Source of the DNA: Alphaproteobacteria bacterium
GTDB taxonomy: Bacteria > Pseudomonadota > Alphaproteobacteria > Rhodobacterales > Rhodobacteraceae
NCBI GenBank assembly: GCA_030425185.1
Contig: JAUIAU010000015.1
Location: 1-64,000 of the forward strand
Direction: 5' to 3'
DNA: 64,000 nucleotides
Shown: positions 36,454 through 44,873 of the stretch, piece by piece
Numbering within the stretch: position 1 is the stretch's first letter
How the letters are laid out: every line of letters starts with the position of its first letter
Notes under the pieces: generated by a model
Database searches by the model: none
Seen by the model: only the letters and a program-made list of their open reading frames with translations
What the model was told of the DNA's origin: nothing
Position numbers and translations under genes: made by a program

Positions 36454-38295
36454 ATGCCGATACCATCCGTATCCACGAATTTCATTGATTTCAGAGTATC
36501 CTATTCCGATCCGTCGGTCTCCCAGGGAACCGAGGTCGGGCAGGATGAGATCTTCCTGAGCGGTGCCGTGAACGGCGTGACACCGCGCTACGGCAGCCAG
36601 ATGACTGTTTCCGAAGTCACCGGATCGACCCATGTCGAGGTGTCCGGAACCAAGCAGAGCCAGCGCAGCGAGTACATCGAGACCGACGCAAGCGACGATC
36701 TGAACACCGGCGAGGTCTGGTACGGCCTGTCGTTCTACATCCCCGAGGGCACCGTCCTGCCGACCGACAACGGCGACGATCCCGAGGCGAACCTGCATCT
36801 CGCCCAGTTTCACCAGCGCGACGCCAACGGGGTGTCGACCAGCCCGGCGCTGATGATCGAGATCGACAAGGACGGCAACATCGTCGCCACCTTCGAGGAT
36901 GCCGTCGGCAAGCGGAGCTACATCCTCGTCGAGGGCGGCACGGACGGCACCGCGGCGACCGGCCAGTGGATTGACCTGATGATCGGGGTCAACTGGTCCA
37001 CCGGAACCGATGGCTGGGCCGAGTTCTACGTCCGCGAAGAGGGCGAGACCGGCTACACGCTGGAAGCCAGCGACACCGGCATGAACACCTCGACCGGCAA
37101 CATCTACCTGAAATACGGGGTCTACCGGAACTTCCTCGAACGCGATCCGGCGCTCGCGGCCTCGACCACCACGGTCTACTACGACGGCGTCCGGCGCGGC
37201 GAGGACATGGCGGACATCCTCGCGCCGGTGCTGGAAGGCACCGGAACCGGCACCGACTACGACGACACCCTTGTCGGCGGTTCGGGGGACGACCGGCTTC
37301 TGGGGCATGACGGCAACGACGTGCTTCTGGGCGGCGGCGGCACAGACGCGTTCGATGGCGGCGACGGCACCGACACGGTCTCGTATGACGGGACCGCTGC
37401 CGGGGTCGGTGTCGATCTGTCGGACGCGGCCAACAACACCGGCGAGGCGGCGGGGGACACCTACGCCTCGATCGAGAATGTCATCGGCACGGATTACGCG
37501 GACTCCCTGACCGGGGACGAGGGCGACAACCTGCTGATGGGCGGGGCGGGCGACGACACCCTGTCGGGCGGGTCGGGCAGCGACCTGCTGGAGGGTGGCG
37601 ACGGCGACGATACCCTCGACGGCGGCAAGTCCGACGACTGGCTGATCGGCGGCGCGGGCAACGACACGCTGAACGGGGACGACGGTGACGACCTGCTGGA
37701 GGGCGGGGACGGCAACGACATCCTCGTGGGGGAGTCGGGCAACGACACCCTGAACGGCGGGGACGGCAACGACCACCTCGACGGCGGCAAGTCCTCGGAC
37801 ACGCTCGACGGCGGGGCAGGGGACGACACGCTGCTGGGCGGCGACGGCACCGACACCCTGTCGGGGGGCGACGGCAATGACGCGCTCTGGGGCGGCAGCA
37901 GCACCGATCATCTCGACGGCGGGGCAGGCGATGACCTGCTCGAGGGCGAGGGCAGCCGCGACTACCTGACCGGCGGCACCGGGGCCGACACGCTGAACGG
38001 CGGCGGGGGATACGACTACTTCATCTTCCGCGAGGGCGACCTCGACGGGTCCACGGATACGATCGAGGACTTCACCTGGAAGTCGACCGAGCGGGACCGC
38101 ATCGACCTGACCGATCTCGACCTGCTGGCGACCTGGGGCACCGCCGGGGCCTGGGCGGCGGCGAATGTCGCCTGGGACGGCACGGCGGGCGCGGTGGTCA
38201 TCGACCTCGGCGGCGGCTCGACGATCACGGTGCTCGACCACGACGGACTGGGCAGCGCGTTCCGCGACGACGTGCTGGACGGAACACTGCTCTGA
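36454..38295 (+). CDS. Secreted polysaccharide lyase with RTX calcium-binding repeats
   Basis: Predicted 613 residues without an N-terminal signal peptide. Residues about 60-255 form a heparin-lyase/PL20-like jelly-roll domain: QRSEYIETD with the conserved Arg-x-Glu, GEVWYGLSFYIPEG, ANLHLAQFHQRD, GQWIDLMIGVNW and IYLKYGVYRNF. Residues about 269-525 hold many GGxGxDxLx nonapeptides (GGAGDDTL, GGDGNDIL and variants) that bind calcium in a parallel beta-roll. The C-terminal 85 residues, ending LDGTLL, should carry the type I secretion signal. The target polymer is unknown; uronic-acid polymers are suggested by the family. A type I exporter lacking its outer membrane channel lies at 20239-23312. 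Confidence 0.88.
   Translation: MPIPSVSTNFIDFRVSYSDPSVSQGTEVGQDEIFLSGAVNGVTPRYGSQMTVSEVTGSTHVEVSGTKQSQRSEYIETDASDDLNTGEVWYGLSFYIPEGTVLPTDNGDDPEANLHLAQFHQRDANGVSTSPALMIEIDKDGNIVATFEDAVGKRSYILVEGGTDGTAATGQWIDLMIGVNWSTGTDGWAEFYVREEGETGYTLEASDTGMNTSTGNIYLKYGVYRNFLERDPALAASTTTVYYDGVRRGEDMADILAPVLEGTGTGTDYDDTLVGGSGDDRLLGHDGNDVLLGGGGTDAFDGGDGTDTVSYDGTAAGVGVDLSDAANNTGEAAGDTYASIENVIGTDYADSLTGDEGDNLLMGGAGDDTLSGGSGSDLLEGGDGDDTLDGGKSDDWLIGGAGNDTLNGDDGDDLLEGGDGNDILVGESGNDTLNGGDGNDHLDGGKSSDTLDGGAGDDTLLGGDGTDTLSGGDGNDALWGGSSTDHLDGGAGDDLLEGEGSRDYLTGGTGADTLNGGGGYDYFIFREGDLDGSTDTIEDFTWKSTERDRIDLTDLDLLATWGTAGAWAAANVAWDGTAGAVVIDLGGGSTITVLDHDGLGSAFRDDVLDGTLL
37258..38030 (+). repeat. RTX nonapeptide-coding repeat array
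   Basis: The DNA coding for the calcium-binding repeats is itself repetitive, with recurring GGCGGCGACGGC-like 9- and 18-bp units. It is protein-coding throughout and not a CRISPR array. One break, at about 37380-37500, inserts a longer non-RTX segment (GVGVDLSDA and SIENVIGT), the usual spacer between RTX blocks. Confidence 0.85.
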
Positions 38296-38331
38296 GGCAG
38301 GCAGGCGGGCCCGCACAAGACGGGCCGGGAC

Positions 38332-38364
38332 CGGGGCGGGCACAAGGGTGCGTCCGCCCCGTTT
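38332..38364 (+). terminator. Terminator of the lyase-RTX gene
   Basis: CGGGGCGG (38332-38339) pairs with CCGCCCCG (38354-38361), with an inner GCAC/GTGC extension and an AAGG loop, followed by TTT. It is 36 bp after the stop codon and just before the convergent uvrC gene, so it could serve both strands. Confidence 0.65.
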
Positions 38365-38379
38365 CCTTGCGGGGTCGGC

Positions 38380-40254
38380 CTATCCCCGCTCGTTGAAGAA
38401 CCCGTAGATGGCTTCGGCCAGCGTTTCGGAAATACCGTCGACGGCCTTGAGGTCGGCGAGGTTGGCGCGGCTGACCGCCTTGGCCGAGCCGAAATGCGCC
38501 AGCAGGGCCCGCTTGCGGGTGGCGCCGACGCCTGGAATCTCGTCAAGCGGGGTCGCCCCGATGGCCTTGGCCCGCTTGGCCCGGTGGGTGCCGATGACAA
38601 AGCGGTGCGCCTCGTCCCGCAGACGCTGCACGAAGTAGAGCACCGGGTCGTTGTGCTTCAGCGCGAAGGGCGGCGCGCCGGGCTTGTGGAACTCTTCCTT
38701 GCCGTGGTCGCGGTCGATGCCCTTGGCGACGCCGACGAAGGGCACGTCATCGATCCCGAGCTCGGCAAGGATGCCGGCAACGGCGCTGACCTGTCCCGCG
38801 CCGCCGTCGATCAGCAGCAGGTCGGGCCAGGCGTCCGACTTGCGCTCGGGGTCTTCCTTCAGCAGGCGCTTGAAGCGGCGCTCCAGCACCTCCTTCATCA
38901 TCCCGAAGTCGTCGCCGGGCGTCAGCTCTTCGCCACGGATGTTGAACTTGCGGTACTGCGACTTCACGAAGCCCTCCGGCCCCGCGACGATCATCGCGCC
39001 GACGGCGTTGGTGCCCTGGATGTGGCTGTTGTCGTAGACCTCGATCCGGGCGGGCGGGGCGTCGAGATCGAAGGCCTCCGCCAGCCCGTCCAGCAGTCTT
39101 GCCTGCGTCGCGGTCTCGGACATCTTGCGGGCGAGGCTTTCGCGTGCGTTGCGGGCGGCCCCCTCGACAAGCTCGGCCTTCTCGCCCCGCTGCGGCACGG
39201 CGATCTCGACCTTGCGCCCGAGCTTCTCGGAGAGCGCCTCGGTCATCAGGTCGGCATTGTCGATCTCGTGCGACAGGAGCAGCAGACGGGGCGGATCGCG
39301 GTCGGCGTAGAACTGGCCGAGGAAGGCTTCGAGGATCTCGGGCGCCTCGGCCCCCGAACCGGTGCGCGGGTAGTAGTCGCGGTTGCCCCAGTTCTGGTTG
39401 GCCCGGATGAAGAACACCTGCACGCAGGCCTGGCCGCCCTCCATGTGCAGCGCGATCACGTCGGCCTCGGCGACGCCGCGCGGATTGATCCCCTGCGCCG
39501 TCTGCACCTGCGTCAGCGCGCGGATTCGGTCGCGCAGCGCGGCGGCGCGCTCGAACTCCATCGCCTCGGAGGCGGTCTGCATCTCGCGCGCGAGGTCTTC
39601 CTGCACCTTCGTCGTCTTGCCCGCGAGGAAGCGCTCGGCATCCGCGACCAGCGCGCCGTAGTCGGCCTCGGAGACGTAGCCGACGCAGGGCGCGGCGCAG
39701 CGCTTGATCTGGTAGAGCAGGCAGGGGCGGGTGCGGCTCTCGAACATGGAGTCCGAGCAGTTCCGCAGCAGGAAGACCTTCTGCAACTGGTTCAGCGTCC
39801 GGTTCACCGCACCCGCGCTGGCGAAGGGGCCGTAGTAGTTGCCCGGCTCCGTCTTGGCGCCGCGATGCTTCTTGATCTGCGGATAACCATGCGTGCGGCT
39901 CACGAGGATGTTGGGGAAACTCTTGTCGTCCCGCAGCAGCACGTTGTAGCGCGGCTTGAGCTGCTTGATCAGGTTTTGTTCGAGCAGCAGCGCCTCGGTT
40001 TCGGTGCGCGTCGTCAGGAACATCATCGACGCGGTTTCGCGGATCATCCGGGCGATGCGGGGCGAATGACCAGACGGCCGGGCATAGTTCGCCACCCGCG
40101 CCTTGAGGTTGCGCGCCTTGCCGACATAGAGCACCCGGCTTTCCGAATCGAGCATCCGGTAGACGCCCGGACTGCTGTCGAGGGTCTTCAGATAGGACTG
40201 GATGCAGGCATGACCGGTCGGGCGTTCGTCTGTGTGCTCCAGGGTCTCGGACAT
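38380..40254 (-). CDS. uvrC: UvrABC system protein C
   Basis: Predicted 624 residues. UvrC makes both incisions around bulky DNA lesions. Domains in order: GIY-YIG nuclease ([20 protein letters not shown], near 30-60), cysteine motif ([14 protein letters not shown]), UVR helix ([20 protein letters not shown]), RNase H-like endonuclease ([18 protein letters not shown] and [12 protein letters not shown], with the catalytic Asp residues) and C-terminal helix-hairpin-helix ([17 protein letters not shown]). ATG at 40254 has GAGGATT. It is followed by the RTX gene's terminator on the other strand. Confidence 0.97.
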   Translation of the reverse strand: MSETLEHTDERPTGHACIQSYLKTLDSSPGVYRMLDSESRVLYVGKARNLKARVANYARPSGHSPRIARMIRETASMMFLTTRTETEALLLEQNLIKQLKPRYNVLLRDDKSFPNILVSRTHGYPQIKKHRGAKTEPGNYYGPFASAGAVNRTLNQLQKVFLLRNCSDSMFESRTRPCLLYQIKRCAAPCVGYVSEADYGALVADAERFLAGKTTKVQEDLAREMQTASEAMEFERAAALRDRIRALTQVQTAQGINPRGVAEADVIALHMEGGQACVQVFFIRANQNWGNRDYYPRTGSGAEAPEILEAFLGQFYADRDPPRLLLLSHEIDNADLMTEALSEKLGRKVEIAVPQRGEKAELVEGAARNARESLARKMSETATQARLLDGLAEAFDLDAPPARIEVYDNSHIQGTNAVGAMIVAGPEGFVKSQYRKFNIRGEELTPGDDFGMMKEVLERRFKRLLKEDPERKSDAWPDLLLIDGGAGQVSAVAGILAELGIDDVPFVGVAKGIDRDHGKEEFHKPGAPPFALKHNDPVLYFVQRLRDEAHRFVIGTHRAKRAKAIGATPLDEIPGVGATRKRALLAHFGSAKAVSRANLADLKAVDGISETLAEAIYGFFNERG

Positions 40255-40512
40255 TGCGGAATCCTCGGGCGGGGCGGTCGGAAAAGCAAGCGGCGGGTGA
40301 GGAAACAGGTTGCCCCCAGATTCTGGGGATAACTCTGGGGGTGATGACGGTCCAAAGGATGGATCCTGTGGGCGCTGCGGAGCGGGCAAGACAGGCCGTC
40401 CCGTTGCCGAAGACCTTTAATCCATTGAAAATGCGTCATCTCTCTCGTGGGGTGCCGACAACCTGCGGTGGCTGTCGGCTATCGAAGGGGCGTGGGTATA
40501 ACTTTCCTGGCG
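40255..40512. other. Gap between uvrC and the SDR gene
   Basis: 258 bp holding no gene I can support. It contains a CCGACA/TGTCGG inverted repeat at 40455-40478 with a 12-nt loop and an A/T-richer patch near 40410-40440 that could include the uvrC promoter; no -35/-10 pair stands out. Confidence 0.25.
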
Positions 40513-41277
40513 TCACTCGACGCCCAGCACGTCCGGCGTCTGCCAGTTCAGGTGCTGGCCGCCGTCCACGCAGATCAGCTGTCCGGTGACCTCGTCGGCG
40601 TCGAGCAGGTAGTCGAGCGCCGTCAGGATGCCTTTCGGGCTGGACCCGCGCGCCAGCGGCGTCGCCGCCTGCTGCCGGGCGAAATGCTCGGCCGACTGCC
40701 GGGCGCCCTGCATCGTTGGACCCGGTCCGATGGCGTTGACGCGGATGCGCGGGGCAAGGCCCTGCGCCGCGGTCCGGGTGAAGGCCCAGAGGCCCATCTT
40801 GGCGATCGTGTAGGTCATGAACTCGGGCGTCAGCTTGCGCACCCGCTGGTCGATCATGTTGACGACCAGCGCGGGCGGATACCGGTCCTCGGGCACCTGC
40901 GCCGCGAAGGCCTGCGTCAGCACGAAGGGGGCGCGCAGGTTCGAGCCGATGTGGCGGTCCCAGCTCTGCCGGGTGGCGCTGGCCAGCGTATCGTGCTCGA
41001 AGATCGAGGCGTTGTTGATCAGGACGCTCAGCGGTCCCAGCGCGTCGGCCGCTGCCGGAAGCAGCGCGGCCGTCTCGTCCTCGTCCAGCAGGTCCGCCCG
41101 CAGCGCGACCGCCTTCACCCCCAGCGCGCGGGCCTCGGCAGCGGCCTCTTCGGCGGCGTCTTTCGATCCGGCATAGTGAAAGGCCACGTCATACCCGCGC
41201 TCCGCCAGTCGCAGGGCCATCGCGCGGCCCAGCCGCTTGCCGGCGCCGGTGACCAGCGCCGCTCCCTTGTCCGTCAT
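40513..41277 (-). CDS. SDR family oxidoreductase (pteridine reductase/FolM-like)
   Basis: Predicted 254 residues. The NADP-binding TGAGKRLGRAMALRLAERG (TGxxxRxG form) and the YTIAK catalytic Tyr-Lys pair are present; Asn in INNASIFEHD matches the NNAS motif. The N-terminal GAGKRLGR with an Arg rather than Gly-Ile-Gly is characteristic of pteridine reductase and FolM-like SDRs, which suggests dihydrofolate or dihydromonapterin reduction, although folate genes are not adjacent. ATG at 41277 has GAGGAA. The antiporter gene lies 9 bp upstream. Confidence 0.85.
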   Translation of the reverse strand: MTDKGAALVTGAGKRLGRAMALRLAERGYDVAFHYAGSKDAAEEAAAEARALGVKAVALRADLLDEDETAALLPAAADALGPLSVLINNASIFEHDTLASATRQSWDRHIGSNLRAPFVLTQAFAAQVPEDRYPPALVVNMIDQRVRKLTPEFMTYTIAKMGLWAFTRTAAQGLAPRIRVNAIGPGPTMQGARQSAEHFARQQAATPLARGSSPKGILTALDYLLDADEVTGQLICVDGGQHLNWQTPDVLGVE

Positions 41278-41286
41278 GTCCGTTCC

Positions 41287-42267
41287 TCAGTGAAAGAGGA
41301 CCCACAGATAGGCCGCATAGATCGCGATGAAACCCGCCCCGACCATCCGCGAGATGGTCCAGCGCCACAGGACGAAGGGCAGGAGCAGCAGCGACGTTCC
41401 GAGCATCACCCAGAGGTCGAGGCGCAGGAACTCCGGGGCGACCGGGATCTGGCCGACGAAGGACGCGACACCGATGATCCCGAGCAGGTTGAAGATGTTC
41501 GAGCCGATCACGTTGCCGAGCGCGACATCCGAATGCCCCCGGAACGCCGCGGCGGTCGAGGCGGCCAGTTCCGGCAGCGAGGTGCCGAAGGCGACCAGCG
41601 TCAGGCCGATGACGGTCTCCGAGACCCCGAAGGTGCGGGCGATGTTGACCGCTCCCTCGACCAGCAGGTCGGCCCCCAGCGGCAGGCCCAGCAGACCCAG
41701 CGCGAGGAAGACGCCGATCTTCCACCAGGGCATGTCGGGGTCCGCGCCTTCCACGTCCCCCGGGTCGGTGTCGTCCGGGGCGCAGGCGGCAGCCGCGACG
41801 GCGACGGCGCGCTTGTGGCGCACCGACTCGCGGTAGGCGTCGCCCAGCATCAGCGCCAGCCCGGCCAGCAGCACCGTGCCATGCACCCAGGTGATCGGAC
41901 CGATCATGCAGGCGCCGATGAACAGCACGCTGGCCCCGATCATCTGGAGATAGCTGCGCCGTGTGTCATGGCCGTCGGTCATGATCCCGGCCACCAGCGC
42001 AGGCAGGCCCAGCACCAGCAGGACGTTCGCGATGTTCGAGCCGACCACGTTGCCGAGCGCGATGCCCGGCGCCTCGTCGAGGATCGCGCTGACCGAGACC
42101 AGCAGTTCCGGGGCGGAGGTGCCGAAGGCGACCACCGTCAGCGAGACGATCAGCGCGGGAATCCCGAGCCGGAGCGCCAGGTTCACCGCGCCCTTGACCA
42201 GCACATCGCCGGCCCCCACGAGGATGAAGAGGCCGAGCGCGACGAGGCCGAAATCCATCAGAAGCAT
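41287..42267 (-). CDS. Calcium/sodium antiporter, CaCA family
   Basis: Predicted 326 residues with about ten membrane helices in two inverted repeats. The alpha-repeat motifs are clear: VAFGTSAPELLVSVSAILD with GNVVGSNIANVLLVLG, and VAFGTSLPELAAST with GNVIGSNIFNLLGIIG. They form the cation site of YrbG/NCX-type exchangers. A short loop rich in Asp and Pro links the halves. The gene begins 1 bp after the stop of the zinc-ribbon gene and its ribosome site lies inside that gene. Confidence 0.93.
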   Translation of the reverse strand: MLLMDFGLVALGLFILVGAGDVLVKGAVNLALRLGIPALIVSLTVVAFGTSAPELLVSVSAILDEAPGIALGNVVGSNIANVLLVLGLPALVAGIMTDGHDTRRSYLQMIGASVLFIGACMIGPITWVHGTVLLAGLALMLGDAYRESVRHKRAVAVAAAACAPDDTDPGDVEGADPDMPWWKIGVFLALGLLGLPLGADLLVEGAVNIARTFGVSETVIGLTLVAFGTSLPELAASTAAAFRGHSDVALGNVIGSNIFNLLGIIGVASFVGQIPVAPEFLRLDLWVMLGTSLLLLPFVLWRWTISRMVGAGFIAIYAAYLWVLFH

Positions 42268-42268
42268 G

Positions 42269-42445
42269 TCAGCCCTTGGTCTTGCAGGCGCAGGGACCGC
42301 GCCCGATCACGAATTGCCCGCAGTCCGGACACTTGGCGGGGCGCCTGGGCCCGCGGCGGCGGGTCAGGCGCGGGAAACGCAGGCGACCGAACATGGCGAG
42401 GATGGCCATGAAGATCAGGAAGAAGGTGACGATCTTGACCAGCAC
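42269..42445 (-). CDS. Small membrane-anchored zinc-ribbon-like protein
   Basis: Predicted 58 residues from GTG at 42445. A hydrophobic N-terminus (VKIVTFFLIFMAILAMFG) is followed by a basic linker (RLTRRRGPRRPAK) and a CPDCG...CAC cysteine cluster (CPDCGQFVIGRGPCAC) that looks like a minimal zinc-binding site. It begins 4 bp after the sppA stop and ends 1 bp before the antiporter start, so it is coupled on both sides. The composition and exact packing support a real gene. Function unknown. Confidence 0.72.
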   Translation of the reverse strand: MLVKIVTFFLIFMAILAMFGRLRFPRLTRRRGPRRPAKCPDCGQFVIGRGPCACKTKG

Positions 42446-42449
42446 GCCG

Positions 42450-43247
42450 TCAGAGCCCGTAGCGCGCCCAGAGCGCCCGGTCTTCGAGCGCGCCGAGCGT
42501 TTCGCCGACGACCGACAGGCCGAAGCGGCCCAGCAGCGGGCGGCGCGGGCCGGTCACGCGGAAACGGGTCTTGTCGCCGTAGCGCGCCTTCATCACCGGC
42601 ACGAGGTGCCCGATGCCGTCGGCAAGGCCGACGTCCACCGCGCGCTGGCCGATCCAGACCTCGCCGGTGAACAGATCGCCGTCGTCTGACAGCTTCGCGC
42701 CGCGGCGGGTCTTCACATGGTCGATGAAGGTCTCGTGCAACTGGGCCTGCAGGCTCTTCAGCCGGACAACGTCCTCGTCCCGCTCGGGGCGGAACGGGTC
42801 GAGCATGGACTTGTCCTTGCCCGCCGTGTGGACGCGCCGCTCGATCCCCTGCCGGGCCATCAGTTCGTGAAAGCCGAAGCCCGCCGAAATCACGCCGATC
42901 GAGCCGACGATGGAGGTCGGATCGACGTAGATCTCGTCCGCCGCCGCCGCGATCCAGTACCCGCCGGAGGCCGCGACATCCTCGACGAAGGCGAAGACCG
43001 GAACCTCGGTCTCGTCCGCCAGGCGGCGGATGCGCGCGCCGATCAGCGAGGATTGCGCGGGCGAGCCGCCGGGTGAGTTGATCACCAGCGCCACCGCGGC
43101 GGGTTTCCCGCGCCGGAAGGCCTTTTCCAGGGCGCCGGCCATCGCGGCGTCATTGAGTGTACCCCGGTTCCCGGCCGCGATCGCCCCCGAGAGGCGAATG
43201 ACCGTCACGACGGGGTCCTTGCGGACGAATGGCAACCAGCGCTTCAT
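42450..43247 (-). CDS. sppA: Signal peptide peptidase-like serine protease, S49 family
   Basis: Predicted 265 residues, the short SohB/SppA form. The catalytic serine is in EDVAASGGYWIAAAAD and the lysine base in TSIVGSIGVISAGF-type sequence; INSPGGSP is the oxyanion-hole strand. No clear signal peptide, so it is a cytoplasmic or membrane-associated protease that may degrade cleaved signal peptides. I start at ATG 43247, which lacks a good ribosome site; an upstream TTG at 43283 would add 12 residues. Confidence 0.9.
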   Translation of the reverse strand: MKRWLPFVRKDPVVTVIRLSGAIAAGNRGTLNDAAMAGALEKAFRRGKPAAVALVINSPGGSPAQSSLIGARIRRLADETEVPVFAFVEDVAASGGYWIAAAADEIYVDPTSIVGSIGVISAGFGFHELMARQGIERRVHTAGKDKSMLDPFRPERDEDVVRLKSLQAQLHETFIDHVKTRRGAKLSDDGDLFTGEVWIGQRAVDVGLADGIGHLVPVMKARYGDKTRFRVTGPRRPLLGRFGLSVVGETLGALEDRALWARYGL

Positions 43248-43316
43248 GGGGGGCGATGTAAGGTGGCCCCCGGGGGTTGCCAAGGCAGACCCCCCCAGGG
43301 AAACCGAGTGTTGCGC

Positions 43317-44810
43317 TTATGCCGTGAAGGCGCGCGTGCCCTCGACGGCCTTGTGCCAGCGGGCGCGGCGGGCGGTGCGGGTCGCCGCCTCCATCCCCGG
43401 CTCGAACCGGCGGTCGAGCGCCCAGGTCCGGGCGAACTCGTCCGGTCCCGGATAGACGCCGGCCCGCATCCCGGCGACCCAGGCCGCCCCAAGCGCGGTG
43501 GTCTCCAGCACCTTCGGGCGGTCCACCGGCGCGCCGATGATGTCGGCGAGGAACTGCATCGCGCCCTCGCTCGCGGTCATGCCGCCATCGACCCGCAGCA
43601 CCTGCCCGGCATCGCCGCCCTGCCAGTCGGCCTGCATCGCGGCGATCAGGTCGGCGGTCTGGTAGCCGACGCTCTGGAGCGCGGCGCGGGCGAACTCGGC
43701 GGGCCCGGTGTTGCGGGTGATCCCGAACAGGGCGCCGCGCGCGTCCGGGTCCCACCACGGGGCGCCGAGGCCGGTGAAGGCGGGCACGATCATCACGTCC
43801 TGTTCCGGATCTGCCTGCGCCGCCAGCGCATCGGTGCGGTTCGCCGCGTCGATCAGGCCCATCCCGTCGCGCAGCCATTGCACCACGGTTCCCGCATTGA
43901 AGATCGAGCCTTCCAGCGCATAGGTCCGCTTGCCGTCGAACTGGTAGGCGATGGTGCCGAGCAGGCGATTGCGGCTCTCGACCAGCGTGTCGCCGGTGTT
44001 GAGAAGGGCGAAGCACCCGGTGCCGTAGGTCGATTTGACCATGCCGGGCGTGAAGCAGGCCTGGCCGAGGGTTGCGGCCTGCTGGTCGCCCGCCACGCCG
44101 AGGATCGGAACGGCGCTGCCCAGCAAGGCGGGGTCGGTCGTCCCGAAGTCGGCGGCGCAGTCCAGCACCTCGGGCAGCATCGCCTGCGGCACGCCGAAGA
44201 GGGCGCACAGGCCGTCGTCCCAGTGCCCGTCCCGGATGTTGTAGAGCAGCGTCCGGGCTGCGTTGGTGGCATCGGTGACGTGCCGCCGCCCGCCGGTCAG
44301 TCGCCAGATGAGGAAGCTGTCCACGGTGCCGAAGGCCAGCTTGCCCGCCTCGGCCCGGGCGCGCGCGCCGTCCACGTTGTCGAGCAGCCAGCCAACCTTG
44401 GACGCGCTGAAATAGGGGTCCAGCAACAGGCCCGACGCGGCGGTCACGGCCGCTTCATGCCCGGCGTCGCGCAGTGCCTGCGTCGTGGCGGCGGTGCGCC
44501 GGTCCTGCCAGACGATGGCGTTGTGAACGGGCGCGCCGGTCTCGCGGTCCCAGACCAGCGCCGTCTCGCGCTGGTTCGTGATGCCGATCGCGGCGAGGTC
44601 GCCGGCCGTCAGCCCGGCCTTCTCGAGCGCCGCGCGGCAGGTGTCGAGGACGGTCTGCCAGATGTCCTCCGGATCGTGCTCGACCCAGCCCGGATGCGGG
44701 AAGTGCTGCGCGAATTCCTGCTGCGCGACGGCGACGACGTTCAGCCCGGCGTCGAAGATCATCGCCCGCGAGGACGTGGTGCCCTGATCGATGGCCAGCA
44801 CGTGGGTCAT
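43317..44810 (-). CDS. glpK: Glycerol kinase
   Basis: Predicted 497 residues, the usual length. FGGY-kinase landmarks: the phosphate-1 loop [15 protein letters not shown], the [12 protein letters not shown] segment, [23 protein letters not shown] and [20 protein letters not shown] near the C-terminus. It phosphorylates glycerol to sn-glycerol-3-phosphate. It is downstream of glpD on the same strand; with GlpR divergent, this is a glycerol catabolic operon. No glycerol facilitator or ABC transporter gene is present here. Confidence 0.96.
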   Translation of the reverse strand: MTHVLAIDQGTTSSRAMIFDAGLNVVAVAQQEFAQHFPHPGWVEHDPEDIWQTVLDTCRAALEKAGLTAGDLAAIGITNQRETALVWDRETGAPVHNAIVWQDRRTAATTQALRDAGHEAAVTAASGLLLDPYFSASKVGWLLDNVDGARARAEAGKLAFGTVDSFLIWRLTGGRRHVTDATNAARTLLYNIRDGHWDDGLCALFGVPQAMLPEVLDCAADFGTTDPALLGSAVPILGVAGDQQAATLGQACFTPGMVKSTYGTGCFALLNTGDTLVESRNRLLGTIAYQFDGKRTYALEGSIFNAGTVVQWLRDGMGLIDAANRTDALAAQADPEQDVMIVPAFTGLGAPWWDPDARGALFGITRNTGPAEFARAALQSVGYQTADLIAAMQADWQGGDAGQVLRVDGGMTASEGAMQFLADIIGAPVDRPKVLETTALGAAWVAGMRAGVYPGPDEFARTWALDRRFEPGMEAATRTARRARWHKAVEGTRAFTA

Positions 44811-44838
44811 GGCCGCTCCTCCCTGCTTTTTCTTGGTG

Positions 44839-44862
44839 CGGGCAGGTTTGCCGAAACTGCCC
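44839..44862 (-). other. Imperfect hairpin between glpD and glpK
   Basis: GGGCAG and CTGCCC arms with a partly paired interior lie in the 63-bp gap between glpD and glpK. It could tune relative expression of the two genes or be a weak terminator or processing site; I see no U-run directly after it. Confidence 0.3.
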
Positions 44863-44873
44863 GGGTCTTCAAC

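Noticed and set aside
37258-38030. Short direct repeats that could be mistaken for a CRISPR array
   Set aside because: They keep a 9-codon reading frame and encode GGxGxDxL RTX motifs; there are no unique spacers of constant length.
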